The notes: a model not told the origin generated them from the sequence alone. A stretch of 64,000 nt of DNA from Rubellicoccus peritrichatus (GCF_033100135.1 NZ_CP136920.1:5575001-5639000); one strand, 5' to 3'; shown: positions 8,556 through 17,224, numbered from the stretch's first letter. Translations and numbers: made by a program.

Positions 8556-8693
8556 TTTATCAGAAATACCGGAATAAGAGGCCAAGTGGACGGCTCTTAT
8601 TTATGCAAGCAAGCAAAGCAAGTAGCAATACAATCAGGTTCAGTAGTTAGGTTCAGAGGCGGTCCGCTGTTAACGGGCCGCCTCGTTTTTTAT
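8556..8693 (+). ncRNA. Small-RNA-like tandem unit, copy 3 of 3
   Basis: Third copy, 195 bases after copy 2 and nearly identical to it, with perfect 5' hairpin and terminator. Its T-run reaches the stop codon of the phosphatase gene that arrives on the minus strand, so the two convergent transcripts meet here. Confidence 0.65.
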
Positions 8694-9163
8694 ACCTGGT
8701 TAGACTTTTCAAGAACATCATCAAGGACCTGAGCCACCAGCTTCTCAATCATGGGCAATGCTTCTTCAGCGGTTGCAGCATCAAGATCGTGGACGGTCCA
8801 GTATTCAACAGAATCAACTGAATCAGGGAACTGAGCATGCATCAGCGGACGATGTTCAGCTTCCTTCAAAGCGATGATGTGATGTGCCTTGATCAAGTCT
8901 TGCCTTTGCAAGGCTGCGGGTTCCTTAGCTGTAAGTTCAATAGGAATACTGCGCTCAGCAAGTGCTTCGCGTGTGTATTTTGAAATTGGGCCAAAATTCA
9001 CATGTGGCTGAAGATCCAGGCCACGTGAAAAAGCCCTCCAACCAATCCCTAATTGTTCCGCTCTATGATTGAAAATGGCTTCAGCAAAACGGCTCCGATA
9101 ATAGTTCCCAGTGCAGAGAAATAAGATCCACTGGTTTCCGGTATTTGGCTTTGTTCCTCCCAT
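8690..9163 (-). CDS. Low-molecular-weight protein-tyrosine-phosphatase family protein
   Basis: A 157-residue cytoplasmic phosphatase-like protein. The P-loop CTGNYYRS (Cys17, Arg23, Ser24) is the CX5R signature, here near the N-terminus as usual for this family (Wzb, arsenate reductase). The later acid loop reads HDLD near residue 125, where classical members have Asp-Pro, so activity is likely but not certain. It lies 3 bases after the DUF4870 gene and is probably co-transcribed with it. No arsenic genes are near; with a Wzc-type kinase elsewhere in the window a Wzb-like role is possible but unproven. Confidence 0.85.
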   Translation of the reverse strand: MGGTKPNTGNQWILFLCTGNYYRSRFAEAIFNHRAEQLGIGWRAFSRGLDLQPHVNFGPISKYTREALAERSIPIELTAKEPAALQRQDLIKAHHIIALKEAEHRPLMHAQFPDSVDSVEYWTVHDLDAATAEEALPMIEKLVAQVLDDVLEKSNQV

Positions 9164-9166
9164 GAA

Positions 9167-9535
9167 TCAGGAAACAAATCGAATCGTTAGCGGATAACGA
9201 TAAAATTCACCATTCGATGCCTTAATCGTAGCAATGATACATAAGACCATGCTTGCGATGCTAATTCCAATAATTAGGAAAATTCCGACAAAGATAAAGA
9301 CCAGTGGGATGCATACAATAGTATAGATTAGTAAAGATATATGAAAATTAAGCGCCTCTTTTGCATGCTCAGCAACAATAGCCGAATCCCCCCGCTTAAC
9401 CAGGTAAGCAATCAGTGGAAGGATGATCGCAACTCCAAGCAGGAGTGATATGTGAGACAGAATCGCCCAAAGCTTTTCATCGGAGGTCATCTCAATGGGA
9501 GGAGGAATGCTACTTTCGTTTTGGTATTGGTTCAT
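9167..9535 (-). CDS. DUF4870 small membrane protein
   Basis: A 122-residue inner-membrane protein. It matches the DUF4870 pattern: SDEKLWAILSHIS at the start, a first helix (LLLGVAIILPLIAYL), the charged turn KRGDSAIVAEHAKEALNFHIS, then two long hydrophobic helices and a C-terminal FYRYPLTIRFV. Function of the family is not known. It forms a two-gene unit with the phosphatase downstream. Confidence 0.85.
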   Translation of the reverse strand: MNQYQNESSIPPPIEMTSDEKLWAILSHISLLLGVAIILPLIAYLVKRGDSAIVAEHAKEALNFHISLLIYTIVCIPLVFIFVGIFLIIGISIASMVLCIIATIKASNGEFYRYPLTIRFVS

Positions 9536-9650
9536 GGCTATGAAGGCAAAATTAGTCTGAGTTTAAGTCTGGGGTCAAAGCCAAATAAAATCGTGTTAAA
9601 ATCCCGCAAAAATCATTGCATTATATAGACACCATCTTGAACTAAATATC

Positions 9651-9686
9651 CACTAACGTATAAGTGCGTTTAGTGTAGGGTATAAT
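9651..9686 (+). promoter_or_regulatory. Candidate promoter with palindromic operator for the ABC importer operon
   Basis: TATAAT at 9681-9686 is a perfect -10 box. Just upstream, CACTAA (9651-9656) and TTAGTG (9670-9675) form an inverted repeat where the -35 box would lie, and no good -35 box is visible. This fits a promoter that needs an activator or is blocked by a dimeric regulator. It lies about 110 bases before the TPR lipoprotein gene. Confidence 0.4.
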
Positions 9687-9797
9687 AAACTGCTGTTATT
9701 CACGATAAACATCCATAGTTGAATAAAGACGCTGGACACGCGTCACCTTCCCGCTTAACTCCGAGGGTTTTGGTTTTATCCCGAACCACAGATTTAT

Positions 9798-10745
9798 ATG
9801 CCCGTCGGTCGCCTAACATCATCTTCCCGTTTGTTTTACAGCTTTTGCTGCAAGACTCTGCTCTTTGGCTTAGCCAGCTTAATTGTGCTGCTTCACGGCT
9901 GCGGTCCAGCAGAACTCAGCGACAGAGAAAAAAACGATTTAATCGAAAGTGGTGTGGCGGCGCTTGAGTTTTTTGATTTCAAAAAAGCCTACGAAGATCT
10001 TTCAAAAGTTCGCCCCCAATTGGAGGAAGGATCCAAGCAATGGGAGGAAGTAACCTACGGCCTTGCATTGGCTGCCTGGCATACAAGCCCACCCGATGGT
10101 TTCATGGTTGGTTTGGCTACAGAATTGTTTCAAGACCTTATCAATCAGGGAAAATCTCCTGAAATCATAGCCCAAGTTCGGCTGGATTTGGGACGTATTT
10201 ACGAGATAACCGACTTTCCTGGTGACAAGGTTAATGTCGAAAAAGCGCAGCAGGAATTTGAAACCGTGATGAAGCAAAACCCCGGTAACGATTATGGTTA
10301 CCAAGGTATGCTCCGGCTTGCGCAAACTTATGTGCAAGAGCTTGATACTGCCAATGCCGAGAAAGCAGCGAACCTCATCAGTGACTACATCGCCAGATAT
10401 CCTGAGAGCGAGTGGAAGTCCGTCGCAGCACAGTATCTGGGAGACATCTACTACATGTATCTGGGCGATGACACCAAGGCGCTGGAAGCTTACAAGATAG
10501 CGAAAGCTGCAGGATTTCCCAACAAATCGTCCATGGATGTCTACATATGGCGCATGGGAATCTTAGCTGAGCGGACCGGGAAGGACCGAGATGCGACTGA
10601 TTACTTTTATGAAATAGTCACTGAGTATCCGCGCAGTGTTTATGGCACTTACGCCAGAGACCGAGTTGCTGAATACGTTGATAAGCATCCAAACTCTGGT
10701 GTCGTGGTGCCGGAGCTACAACAAGTCACCAGCAGGAAGAAATAA
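9798..10745 (+). CDS. TPR lipoprotein, first gene of the ABC importer cluster
   Basis: A 315-residue lipoprotein. The hydrophobic segment ends in the lipobox LHGC at about residues 33-36, and the N-terminal region before it is rather long. The rest is a chain of helical TPR-like repeats (KAYEDLSKVRPQLEEG; YGYQGMLRLAQTYV; YLGDIYYMYLGDDTKALEAYKIAKAAG), like the YbgF/BamD group that binds envelope partners. The stop is 2 bases before the binding-protein start, so it is clearly in the transporter operon and may help assemble or dock the importer. Role inferred from context only. Confidence 0.82.
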   Translation: MPVGRLTSSSRLFYSFCCKTLLFGLASLIVLLHGCGPAELSDREKNDLIESGVAALEFFDFKKAYEDLSKVRPQLEEGSKQWEEVTYGLALAAWHTSPPDGFMVGLATELFQDLINQGKSPEIIAQVRLDLGRIYEITDFPGDKVNVEKAQQEFETVMKQNPGNDYGYQGMLRLAQTYVQELDTANAEKAANLISDYIARYPESEWKSVAAQYLGDIYYMYLGDDTKALEAYKIAKAAGFPNKSSMDVYIWRMGILAERTGKDRDATDYFYEIVTEYPRSVYGTYARDRVAEYVDKHPNSGVVVPELQQVTSRKK

Positions 10746-10747
10746 GA

Positions 10748-12571
10748 GTGAAAATTAGTACCAATCTCATTGCCTTAATTATTTTGCTGATAGCTTATGC
10801 TTTCAGCGCAGGCCGTTTCTTCCTCATTTCTCAGTCCGGTGACGCTGATGACGCCAAAAAGGTGGTTCGTGTCACTCACTGGCAATTAGAGCCCGGATAC
10901 CGTGATGCAATGCAATGGGCAATCGACCAGTACAACGAGCTCCCTCACGTCAAGGAAGCGAATGTTGTAGTCGAACAAGCAGCAATCACAGAGAAAGTTT
11001 ACAATCAGTTCATGAACGTCCACCTGATCAGTGGCACCGCTCCGGATATTGCCTCGAAGGGGATGACCCAGTTGATCAAGGGGAACAATGTAGCCCGCTA
11101 TTATGCTGCCATCAGCGATTATATCAATGACCCCAATCCTTACAATAAACCGGAATACTTACCGGATGATCTCGACCCGAAAACCGCAGAATATCTGACG
11201 AATGCGACTTGGAAAGACACATTCATTGATGGTATGCAGGGTGGGTATGACCCATTACTTGATGATTACTATGCCGTCCCGGTAAGCACCTTCGGGCAGG
11301 GACGTCTCTTTTACAATATGACGCTCCTTAAGGAGGTGAAGCTATTTATCAAAGCGGCAATAGCCCAAAAGCCTCAGCCAGAATGGCTGACAAAGACATG
11401 GATTAATAAAGAGAATGGTGAAGTCACTGGTTACCTCCCTGATAACCAACGCCTGCGCGACTGGCTGAATTCTGGCGAACCACCGGAAACTCTCGGACAG
11501 CTCATGCTTTACTGTTATGCCGTGGAAGCCTACGCCGAGGAAAATGACCTGAAGTTCCTTGTTCCAATCTCTGGAAGTAATTATTTCACCAGTAATCTGG
11601 CATCCCGTTATGAGGGAGTATTCCTGTCATCATTCGCAGCTCCACTGGAAGTTCAAATTGGAAGTGGAGTCGATCCGTTCGAAGCCATTATCGGATGGGA
11701 AAATAATACCTGGTCATTTGAATCCCCTGAGTTTGTAAACTATTTTGAATTTGCCACAACCATCACGAAATTTTTCCCACAAGGCTTTTTAGGACTGGAC
11801 CGCGAACAGGCCCAGCGCCGCTTTATTCTTGGCAACGCAGCGCTGATTTCAGCGGGAGGTTGGGATGCATCAAGTATTTTCACCGGAGCAGCAAATCGTG
11901 ACAATCCGGAAGACGTTTTTGAAGTCAAAGTGACGCGCCCTCCTCTCCCTGCAGAAGATGAACGCTGGGCAGAATTCCTGCCTTATCATGGCACTGAAGC
12001 AAACTTCAAAACAGGTGTACCACTCGCTCTAAACAAACAAAGTAAAAACTTTGAATGGGCTCTCGATTTCCTACAATTCGTTACGTCCATGCCTGTCAAT
12101 GAAGAGCTCAATCGCCAGGCAGCATGGCTACCGGCAATTGTAGGTGCAGATACCATTGAGCAAATGCTTCCATTCTCACCTGTTGTCGAAGGATTCCCTC
12201 CTGTGAATGCACTGACATTTAGAGACACACCAGCCGCCATCAAAAATCAGTGGCTGGGAAAATCAAAATTGGTCATGACCGGTGACATGACCTATCAGGA
12301 GTTTGCCGACCACATGAATGCCTTTTTAAGCAATCCGGAATTAGGAGTGGTTGATTACTGGTTTGATCATCGTCGATCGGAAAATGACAAATCACGCGCT
12401 CGTGACCGCACTATCAGTGTCGAACGTTTCAAAGTGCTAATCAGCGGTGATGAAAAAGCCGGTGAAAGAGAACGCTCACTTTTCTATGCCTCCCTCAATT
12501 CGGACGAAGCGGTTCATATTGAGAAAATGTGGACCGACAATCATCCTGATAAACCTTTTCCTGCTAACTGA
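10748..12571 (+). CDS. ABC importer solute-binding protein, oversized (family 1, sugar type)
   Basis: A 607-residue extracytoplasmic binding protein, much longer than the usual 400-450. An N-terminal hydrophobic segment (residues 5-28) has no clear cleavage site, so it may stay as a membrane anchor. The mature part opens with VVRVTHWQLEPGY and has the family-1 pattern SGTAPDIASKG, and late in the chain FILGNAALISAGGWDA. The permease gene starts 2 bases after its stop. Sugar or oligosaccharide uptake is the family's usual job; the ligand cannot be read from sequence. Confidence 0.85.
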   Translation: MKISTNLIALIILLIAYAFSAGRFFLISQSGDADDAKKVVRVTHWQLEPGYRDAMQWAIDQYNELPHVKEANVVVEQAAITEKVYNQFMNVHLISGTAPDIASKGMTQLIKGNNVARYYAAISDYINDPNPYNKPEYLPDDLDPKTAEYLTNATWKDTFIDGMQGGYDPLLDDYYAVPVSTFGQGRLFYNMTLLKEVKLFIKAAIAQKPQPEWLTKTWINKENGEVTGYLPDNQRLRDWLNSGEPPETLGQLMLYCYAVEAYAEENDLKFLVPISGSNYFTSNLASRYEGVFLSSFAAPLEVQIGSGVDPFEAIIGWENNTWSFESPEFVNYFEFATTITKFFPQGFLGLDREQAQRRFILGNAALISAGGWDASSIFTGAANRDNPEDVFEVKVTRPPLPAEDERWAEFLPYHGTEANFKTGVPLALNKQSKNFEWALDFLQFVTSMPVNEELNRQAAWLPAIVGADTIEQMLPFSPVVEGFPPVNALTFRDTPAAIKNQWLGKSKLVMTGDMTYQEFADHMNAFLSNPELGVVDYWFDHRRSENDKSRARDRTISVERFKVLISGDEKAGERERSLFYASLNSDEAVHIEKMWTDNHPDKPFPAN

Positions 12572-12573
12572 GT

Positions 12574-14073
12574 ATGGCTTCCTCTCGCAGCTCCCAAAGC
12601 GACCTATCATCAGCTGAACTATCCAAGTTCAAGCGCCATCAATTCTGGCAAAAGTCCAGACTATGGTTAACCCTCTACATGCTTTGCCTGCCAACGATAG
12701 GCTCGCTTCTGCTTTTTAGCTACTACCCCAAGGTCGACGTTGTCATAATGTCTTTCTTCCGCTGGGTGCCATCGCAGATCCGGGAGTTTATCGGTTTCAA
12801 TAATTTTAAGGAAGCCTTTGCCGACCCACAATTCTGGCAGTCGTTCAAGCTGGTTGGCATTTTGCTCGTGGCCAATCTGGCAAAACTCTGGCCTGGCATC
12901 CTCGCGGCAATCGCACTGCATCGCCTCGCCAGTCAAAAACTGAGGTATCTTTTCCAGGTCTGCTTTGTCGTCCCAATGATCATCCCGGCAATGGTCTGGC
13001 TCTTGATCTGGAAAAGCTTTTACGATCCTGACTTTGGTCTCCTCAACCGCGTATTGAAAGTAACTGGAGGTATGGAACTGCTGGATGGCATGGATACGTT
13101 CATGCCCAAAGTCGCCAGTCTGCTCTCCCCTGTTTTTAATGGTTTCATCAATCCAGTCTTTGGCGGTGTTGGCGGTTTGATCCTTCTTGGTTTCTTCATT
13201 TTCGGCAGTGCCGGTCGCAAAGAACTGGAGAAATCCCGTTGGGGAGATTACGGGCTGATCATTGCAAGCTCTCTAATCGTTCCGGTTTTTGCCTGGACAG
13301 GACTTATTCAGACCATTCCTGGCATTGTCGTCATGCTGATTGCAATCATTGTGGCGATGGTCTTACTCAACAAAAGACTGGGATCATCATGGATTGCATG
13401 GCCTTTCCTGATCCTTGCCGGTATCACTGTTTTCTGGGGTGAACTGGTGAGGTTGCCCATTGGCATCATCGCTGCATTTGCCATCTACGAAATCATTCGA
13501 TCCAAACGAGATTTCTACACTGGAAAACCAATTTTGATGACGATTTCTCTAACTGTCATCACCGTGGGCTCACTCTTGATTTTATTCGGTAATATCTGGA
13601 CCGAACCTCTTGAACAATTTCATGGCGGCAATCCGGCCTGGCTTGGGAACAAGGATCTCGTCATTCCTGCTCTTATCTTTTGGGGATTCCCGTGGGTAGG
13701 AACCGTTGGGGTTCTTATCTATCTTTCAGGTCTCCAAAACATTCCTCAGGATGTCTATGAAGCAGCCGAATTGGATGGAGTCAGTCCTCTGGGAATGATC
13801 TGGCACGTTGAATTGCCACTGATCATGACTCAGGTCCGTATCAATTTGATCTTCCTGACCATTAACACACTCGTTGCCTACGAGACCTTCCTGATTCTAC
13901 TGGGGCCCGATGGCGGACCAGGCAACAAGGGTATGGTTCCCGGACTATACATGTTCAGTTCGGCGTTCAGTGAGGGCCGTTTCGGTTACGCCTGTGCCCT
14001 GGGCATGGTGCTCTTCATCATCATCCTGCTCTTGACCATCGTTTACCAAAAATACGTCCGCGTAGAAAAGTAA
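12574..14073 (+). CDS. MalF-type ABC permease with an inserted membrane domain
   Basis: A 499-residue inner-membrane permease. The N-terminal helix and core match MalF/UgpA-type subunits, and the cytoplasmic EAA loop is intact (DVYEAAELDGVSPLGMIWHVELPL), which docks the ATPase. Normal members have about 290-320 residues. Here the periplasmic stretch between DPDFGLLNRVLKVTG and NPAWLGNKDLVIPAL, usually a few residues, is expanded by roughly 190 residues holding five or so hydrophobic helices. Reading frame and codon use continue smoothly, so it is a real insertion and not a frameshift fusion. Confidence 0.87.
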   Translation: MASSRSSQSDLSSAELSKFKRHQFWQKSRLWLTLYMLCLPTIGSLLLFSYYPKVDVVIMSFFRWVPSQIREFIGFNNFKEAFADPQFWQSFKLVGILLVANLAKLWPGILAAIALHRLASQKLRYLFQVCFVVPMIIPAMVWLLIWKSFYDPDFGLLNRVLKVTGGMELLDGMDTFMPKVASLLSPVFNGFINPVFGGVGGLILLGFFIFGSAGRKELEKSRWGDYGLIIASSLIVPVFAWTGLIQTIPGIVVMLIAIIVAMVLLNKRLGSSWIAWPFLILAGITVFWGELVRLPIGIIAAFAIYEIIRSKRDFYTGKPILMTISLTVITVGSLLILFGNIWTEPLEQFHGGNPAWLGNKDLVIPALIFWGFPWVGTVGVLIYLSGLQNIPQDVYEAAELDGVSPLGMIWHVELPLIMTQVRINLIFLTINTLVAYETFLILLGPDGGPGNKGMVPGLYMFSSAFSEGRFGYACALGMVLFIIILLLTIVYQKYVRVEK

Positions 14074-14100
14074 GTCCCATACAGTCTAAATTTTAAGCTA

Positions 14101-14937
14101 ATGCCTAAGAAAATCAGCAAACTCGGAGAAGGGATCAAACTTGGTTACCTTTGCTTCGTCCTGTTTTTTGCCTTCGTTCCGCTCTTCATCATGATCGTGG
14201 TGAGCTTTAAAAGTAACGAACAATACCTTTCCAATCCCTGGTTCTTCGATCACCCCAGCACATGGAAATGGGGCAACTGGGGCATCGCCTGGGATACCGT
14301 TAGTGGATACATCTCGAATTCGATTTTCGTCTCAGTCTCCGGAACCGCAATCACTCTCGGCATCGTCCTGATGGCCAGTTATGCCATCGCACGCTATGAT
14401 TTTCCGGGGAAGAACGTGATTTTCTATCTGGTTATGGCGACAATGTTCCTTCCCGGAACAGTTGCGGCACTGGTAACGTTATTCGACCTTTTGATGAAGC
14501 TGAATCTGGTTAACTCACTATGGGCTCTGGTCGTTATGGCCGCAGTTGGAGGCCAGGTGGCGGGTGTTTTCATTTTGAGAAATTTCATCGAAGATATTCC
14601 CAAGGAGCTTTTTGAATCGGCTCAACTGGACGGAGCGGGTCACCTCCAGCAGATTCGCCACATCATCCTTCCCCTATCTGCTTCTATTATTTCGGTGACG
14701 TGCATCATGGATTTTCTTGGCTCATGGAATAACGTGATCCTGCCACTTTTACTTTTACGCGATGATGCTCTCCTGACCATTCCCGTTGGACTGTTCCGAC
14801 TCGATGGCGAATATGTCAAACAGTACGGCCAACTCATGGCAGGATATGCAATCTCGTCCGTTCCACTTCTGTTGATTTTCCTTTTCTCAATGCGACTATT
14901 TGTCAAAGGACTATCCGCTGGGGCTGTCAAAGGATAG
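14101..14937 (+). CDS. MalG-type ABC sugar permease
   Basis: A 278-residue permease of normal size with six membrane helices. The cytoplasmic EAA loop is ELFESAQLDGAGHLQQIRHIILPLS, the partner loop to that of the preceding subunit. It pairs with the enlarged MalF-type permease to form the pore of an importer. No ATPase gene follows; in many bacteria one shared MsmK-type ATPase serves several such importers, which is the likely arrangement here. Confidence 0.9.
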   Translation: MPKKISKLGEGIKLGYLCFVLFFAFVPLFIMIVVSFKSNEQYLSNPWFFDHPSTWKWGNWGIAWDTVSGYISNSIFVSVSGTAITLGIVLMASYAIARYDFPGKNVIFYLVMATMFLPGTVAALVTLFDLLMKLNLVNSLWALVVMAAVGGQVAGVFILRNFIEDIPKELFESAQLDGAGHLQQIRHIILPLSASIISVTCIMDFLGSWNNVILPLLLLRDDALLTIPVGLFRLDGEYVKQYGQLMAGYAISSVPLLLIFLFSMRLFVKGLSAGAVKG

Positions 14938-15010
14938 TGAGACTCACAAGGGCACACACCGAATCCAGTCTTGTCCTTCGTATCTTAAGCTTTCAGAGTC
15001 ACTTTCTCTC

Positions 15011-15766
15011 GTGGTGATACTGAATCCGATTCCCCTTCTTAAGCACCTTGTACCAGCGTATGTAGTAATGCTGTTGTTATCTCCGCTATCTGCCTATGTG
15101 GAGGATCGAGAACTTGAATATATCCTCGACCAGCATGTGGAGGCAATGGGTGGAAGAGGAGCCATTCAAGAAATAAAGACAGTCAGCATGCGGGGTGTAA
15201 CAACGAGTAAATCGGGTGAGGATCGTCGCATATTTCTGGTAAGGAAGCTCCCGAATAAAATTCGATTAAATCTGGATTCCAACAACGTAGAACTTGTTGT
15301 TGGTTACGATGGCTCTAACGTCTGGTATTACTATGATCGACAGGGTAATATTACTGCCCCAGAGGATAGGGTTTCAGAATTCGAAAGTATCCGGAGAGAT
15401 TCTCCATTCTGGCTGCCCATCACCCAATTTGAAAAAGCAGAATACAAGATAACACGTCTTCCTGATGAGACTATTGACGAGGCTAAATGTTACGTTTTTC
15501 AAGTGGAGATCCCGGATCTGGGGACAGAGCGTTATTTTGTAGACCAGAGCACGCTTCTAGCCAAAAAGCGGGAAGTAGACGAAATCAACGATGACGGAAG
15601 CGTTGAAAAAACAACAACATTGTATAACGATTATGAGGCAACTGGCGGGGTTCAGTTCCCTATGTCAATGGAGACGATTGGGGAGGATGGCGCTTCTGTG
15701 ATCATCAAATTTGATAGTGTAAAAATCAATAAGGGCATTTTTGATTCTTACTTCAGGAAGCCGTAA
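15011..15766 (+). CDS. Exported LolA-like outer-membrane lipoprotein-sorting family protein
   Basis: About 251 residues if the GTG at 15011 is used. This start gives a good signal peptide ending near LSAYVED; an ATG 111 bases earlier would overlap the permease gene and add a polar stretch. The mature protein begins with YILDQHVEAMGGRGAIQEIKTVSMRG and has repeated long beta strands, as in the LolA/LolB-like half-barrel proteins (MtrR/DUF4292 type). It probably binds a hydrophobic group in the periplasm. Position after the importer suggests co-transcription; function uncertain. Confidence 0.7.
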   Translation: MVILNPIPLLKHLVPAYVVMLLLSPLSAYVEDRELEYILDQHVEAMGGRGAIQEIKTVSMRGVTTSKSGEDRRIFLVRKLPNKIRLNLDSNNVELVVGYDGSNVWYYYDRQGNITAPEDRVSEFESIRRDSPFWLPITQFEKAEYKITRLPDETIDEAKCYVFQVEIPDLGTERYFVDQSTLLAKKREVDEINDDGSVEKTTTLYNDYEATGGVQFPMSMETIGEDGASVIIKFDSVKINKGIFDSYFRKP

Positions 15767-15852
15767 AATCTCACACTTTGCGGATACGTTTTAAGAAGCA
15801 AAATGTTGGCAAATTAAACAATCTATCCGCGCAACTGGATCATCGCCCCAGT

Positions 15853-16419
15853 TCAAGTACGGCGGCGATACCAGACGATGTAACCAAGAGTGGCAAGGCC
15901 AGTGAGAGCAGCATAGGTTCCGGGCTCAGGAACAGCGGTAACTTGAATTGTGTCGGACGAAGTACCGAACGTGACGGTCATAGTTGTCCCTGCGGTGGCT
16001 AGATTTTCCAAAATCGTCTGATATTGCGCCTCCATAACGGTATAGTCGACTCCGATTGCGCTCATGCTGACGGTCTGCTCAGGCAATGGTCCACTGCCAT
16101 TGATAGCAAAGCGCATGTAGGCATCATCCTGAACATCAAAATCCCTCACCACCATGATTGTCGAAAATATCGTGTTCGGCGTCGATGACGAGAAAGCAGT
16201 CAGGTTCATGAAATCTGAGCCCAACACATTACCCGACGAGGGTGAGAAAAAATCCAAGTAAGAAAGAGGTCCGGTACTTTGAGGGGTTCCGACAATCGAT
16301 CCCGATACGTCAAAGGTTTTGGCTGTTGCATCGACCGTGAGAACAATGAGCCCCTGTGCACTATTTGCAAAAAAGGCACAACAGGCGGCGAACAACAGTG
16401 TGGATATTGGTTTTATCAT
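15853..16419 (-). CDS. PEP-CTERM anchored surface protein
   Basis: A 188-residue exported protein. It begins with a signal peptide (MIKPISTLLFAACC) and ends with the sorting signal: VPEPGTYAAL, a hydrophobic helix, then WYRRRT. Exosortase cuts such tails and moves the protein to the cell surface. The body is beta-rich without a recognised domain. The start at 16419 is preferred over an ATG 39 bases upstream because it gives a clean signal peptide. No exosortase gene lies in this window. The gene stands alone, convergent with the LolA-like gene. Confidence 0.85.
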   Translation of the reverse strand: MIKPISTLLFAACCAFFANSAQGLIVLTVDATAKTFDVSGSIVGTPQSTGPLSYLDFFSPSSGNVLGSDFMNLTAFSSSTPNTIFSTIMVVRDFDVQDDAYMRFAINGSGPLPEQTVSMSAIGVDYTVMEAQYQTILENLATAGTTMTVTFGTSSDTIQVTAVPEPGTYAALTGLATLGYIVWYRRRT

Positions 16420-16606
16420 AATAGTCGTAATTGGAGTGAAGTAACCGAATAGAACCAATATTGATCGTCATAACTGTAATCAAATTAACCAAACACTCAT
16501 GAATGGTGAATTCAAAGATAGCTCATGCCTAAAAGACAGGGAAACACAGTGCCAAAAAACAGTTAGCCAATGAACCCGCACATACCCAGTTTGCAGCTAT
16601 TTACTT

Positions 16607-16682
<76 letters not shown>

Positions 16683-16786
16683 ACTTTGGTATCACGATAG
16701 ATCTCGTGAAGAAACGAAGTAAAAAGGAGAATAGAGCGATCTCTGGCAAGAGAAAACCCAACTTCTTTGCGAAAAATCGTTAAAGC

Positions 16787-17224
16787 CTATTTCTGATCGA
16801 TATAGTAGCCAACCACTTGCCAGAGATCGCTCCCATCCGCATCCTGACTGGCTGACATTACGACAATCTCGTCCACAGCCTCTTCTCGCCCGACGAAAGA
16901 AGTACGAAAATTAACGATTACATAGTCTCCCTCAGGGCCACCAGGGAGCACCGGGGTCGCGAAAAGTCGTTGTAGAATCCTTTTATCTACTGAACCAAGT
17001 GGCTGACGAACCTGTCCGAGCCCGCTAACCCAATCTTCTTTTTTCATTTCCTCTCGAAATTGTGGCGCCGTTATCTCCAAAGCTTCGGCATATTTTTCCT
17101 CATCGATTAAAGGCAACCAAGCCAATGCAGCTTCCTTAGCCGCGATCTCTCTGTCAGCCACCGCATGCGCCAGATGAAATGTCGAAAAAATGAAAACCAG
17201 AAATACAAAATTACGCGCAAACAT
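16787..17224 (-). CDS. Exported DUF4019 protein
   Basis: A 145-residue periplasmic protein. The signal peptide MFARNFVFLVFIFSTFHLAHA is followed by AAKEAALAWLPLIDEEKYAEALE, the typical DUF4019 opening, then beta strands ending in VVGYYIDQK. The longer ATG at 17311 would put 29 non-signal-like residues in front. Function of the family is unknown. The promoter region is shared with the divergent fabG. Confidence 0.78.
   Translation of the reverse strand: MFARNFVFLVFIFSTFHLAHAVADREIAAKEAALAWLPLIDEEKYAEALEITAPQFREEMKKEDWVSGLGQVRQPLGSVDKRILQRLFATPVLPGGPEGDYVIVNFRTSFVGREEAVDEIVVMSASQDADGSDLWQVVGYYIDQK

Noticed and set aside
8151-8693. CRISPR array or integron attC array
   Set aside because: Units are 138 bases with 57-73 base spacers, only three copies, each ends in a terminator; no cas or integrase genes nearby and no attC core sites.
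8151-8693. Riboswitch or attenuator for a downstream gene
   Set aside because: No plus-strand gene follows any copy; the next genes run on the opposite strand.
8690-9163. Arsenate reductase
   Set aside because: No arsenic-resistance genes nearby and the low-molecular-weight phosphatase P-loop explains the sequence.
14900-15010. Long N-terminal extension of the LolA-like gene from the ATG at 14900
   Set aside because: It would overlap the permease gene and put a polar segment before the signal peptide; GTG at 15011 fits better.
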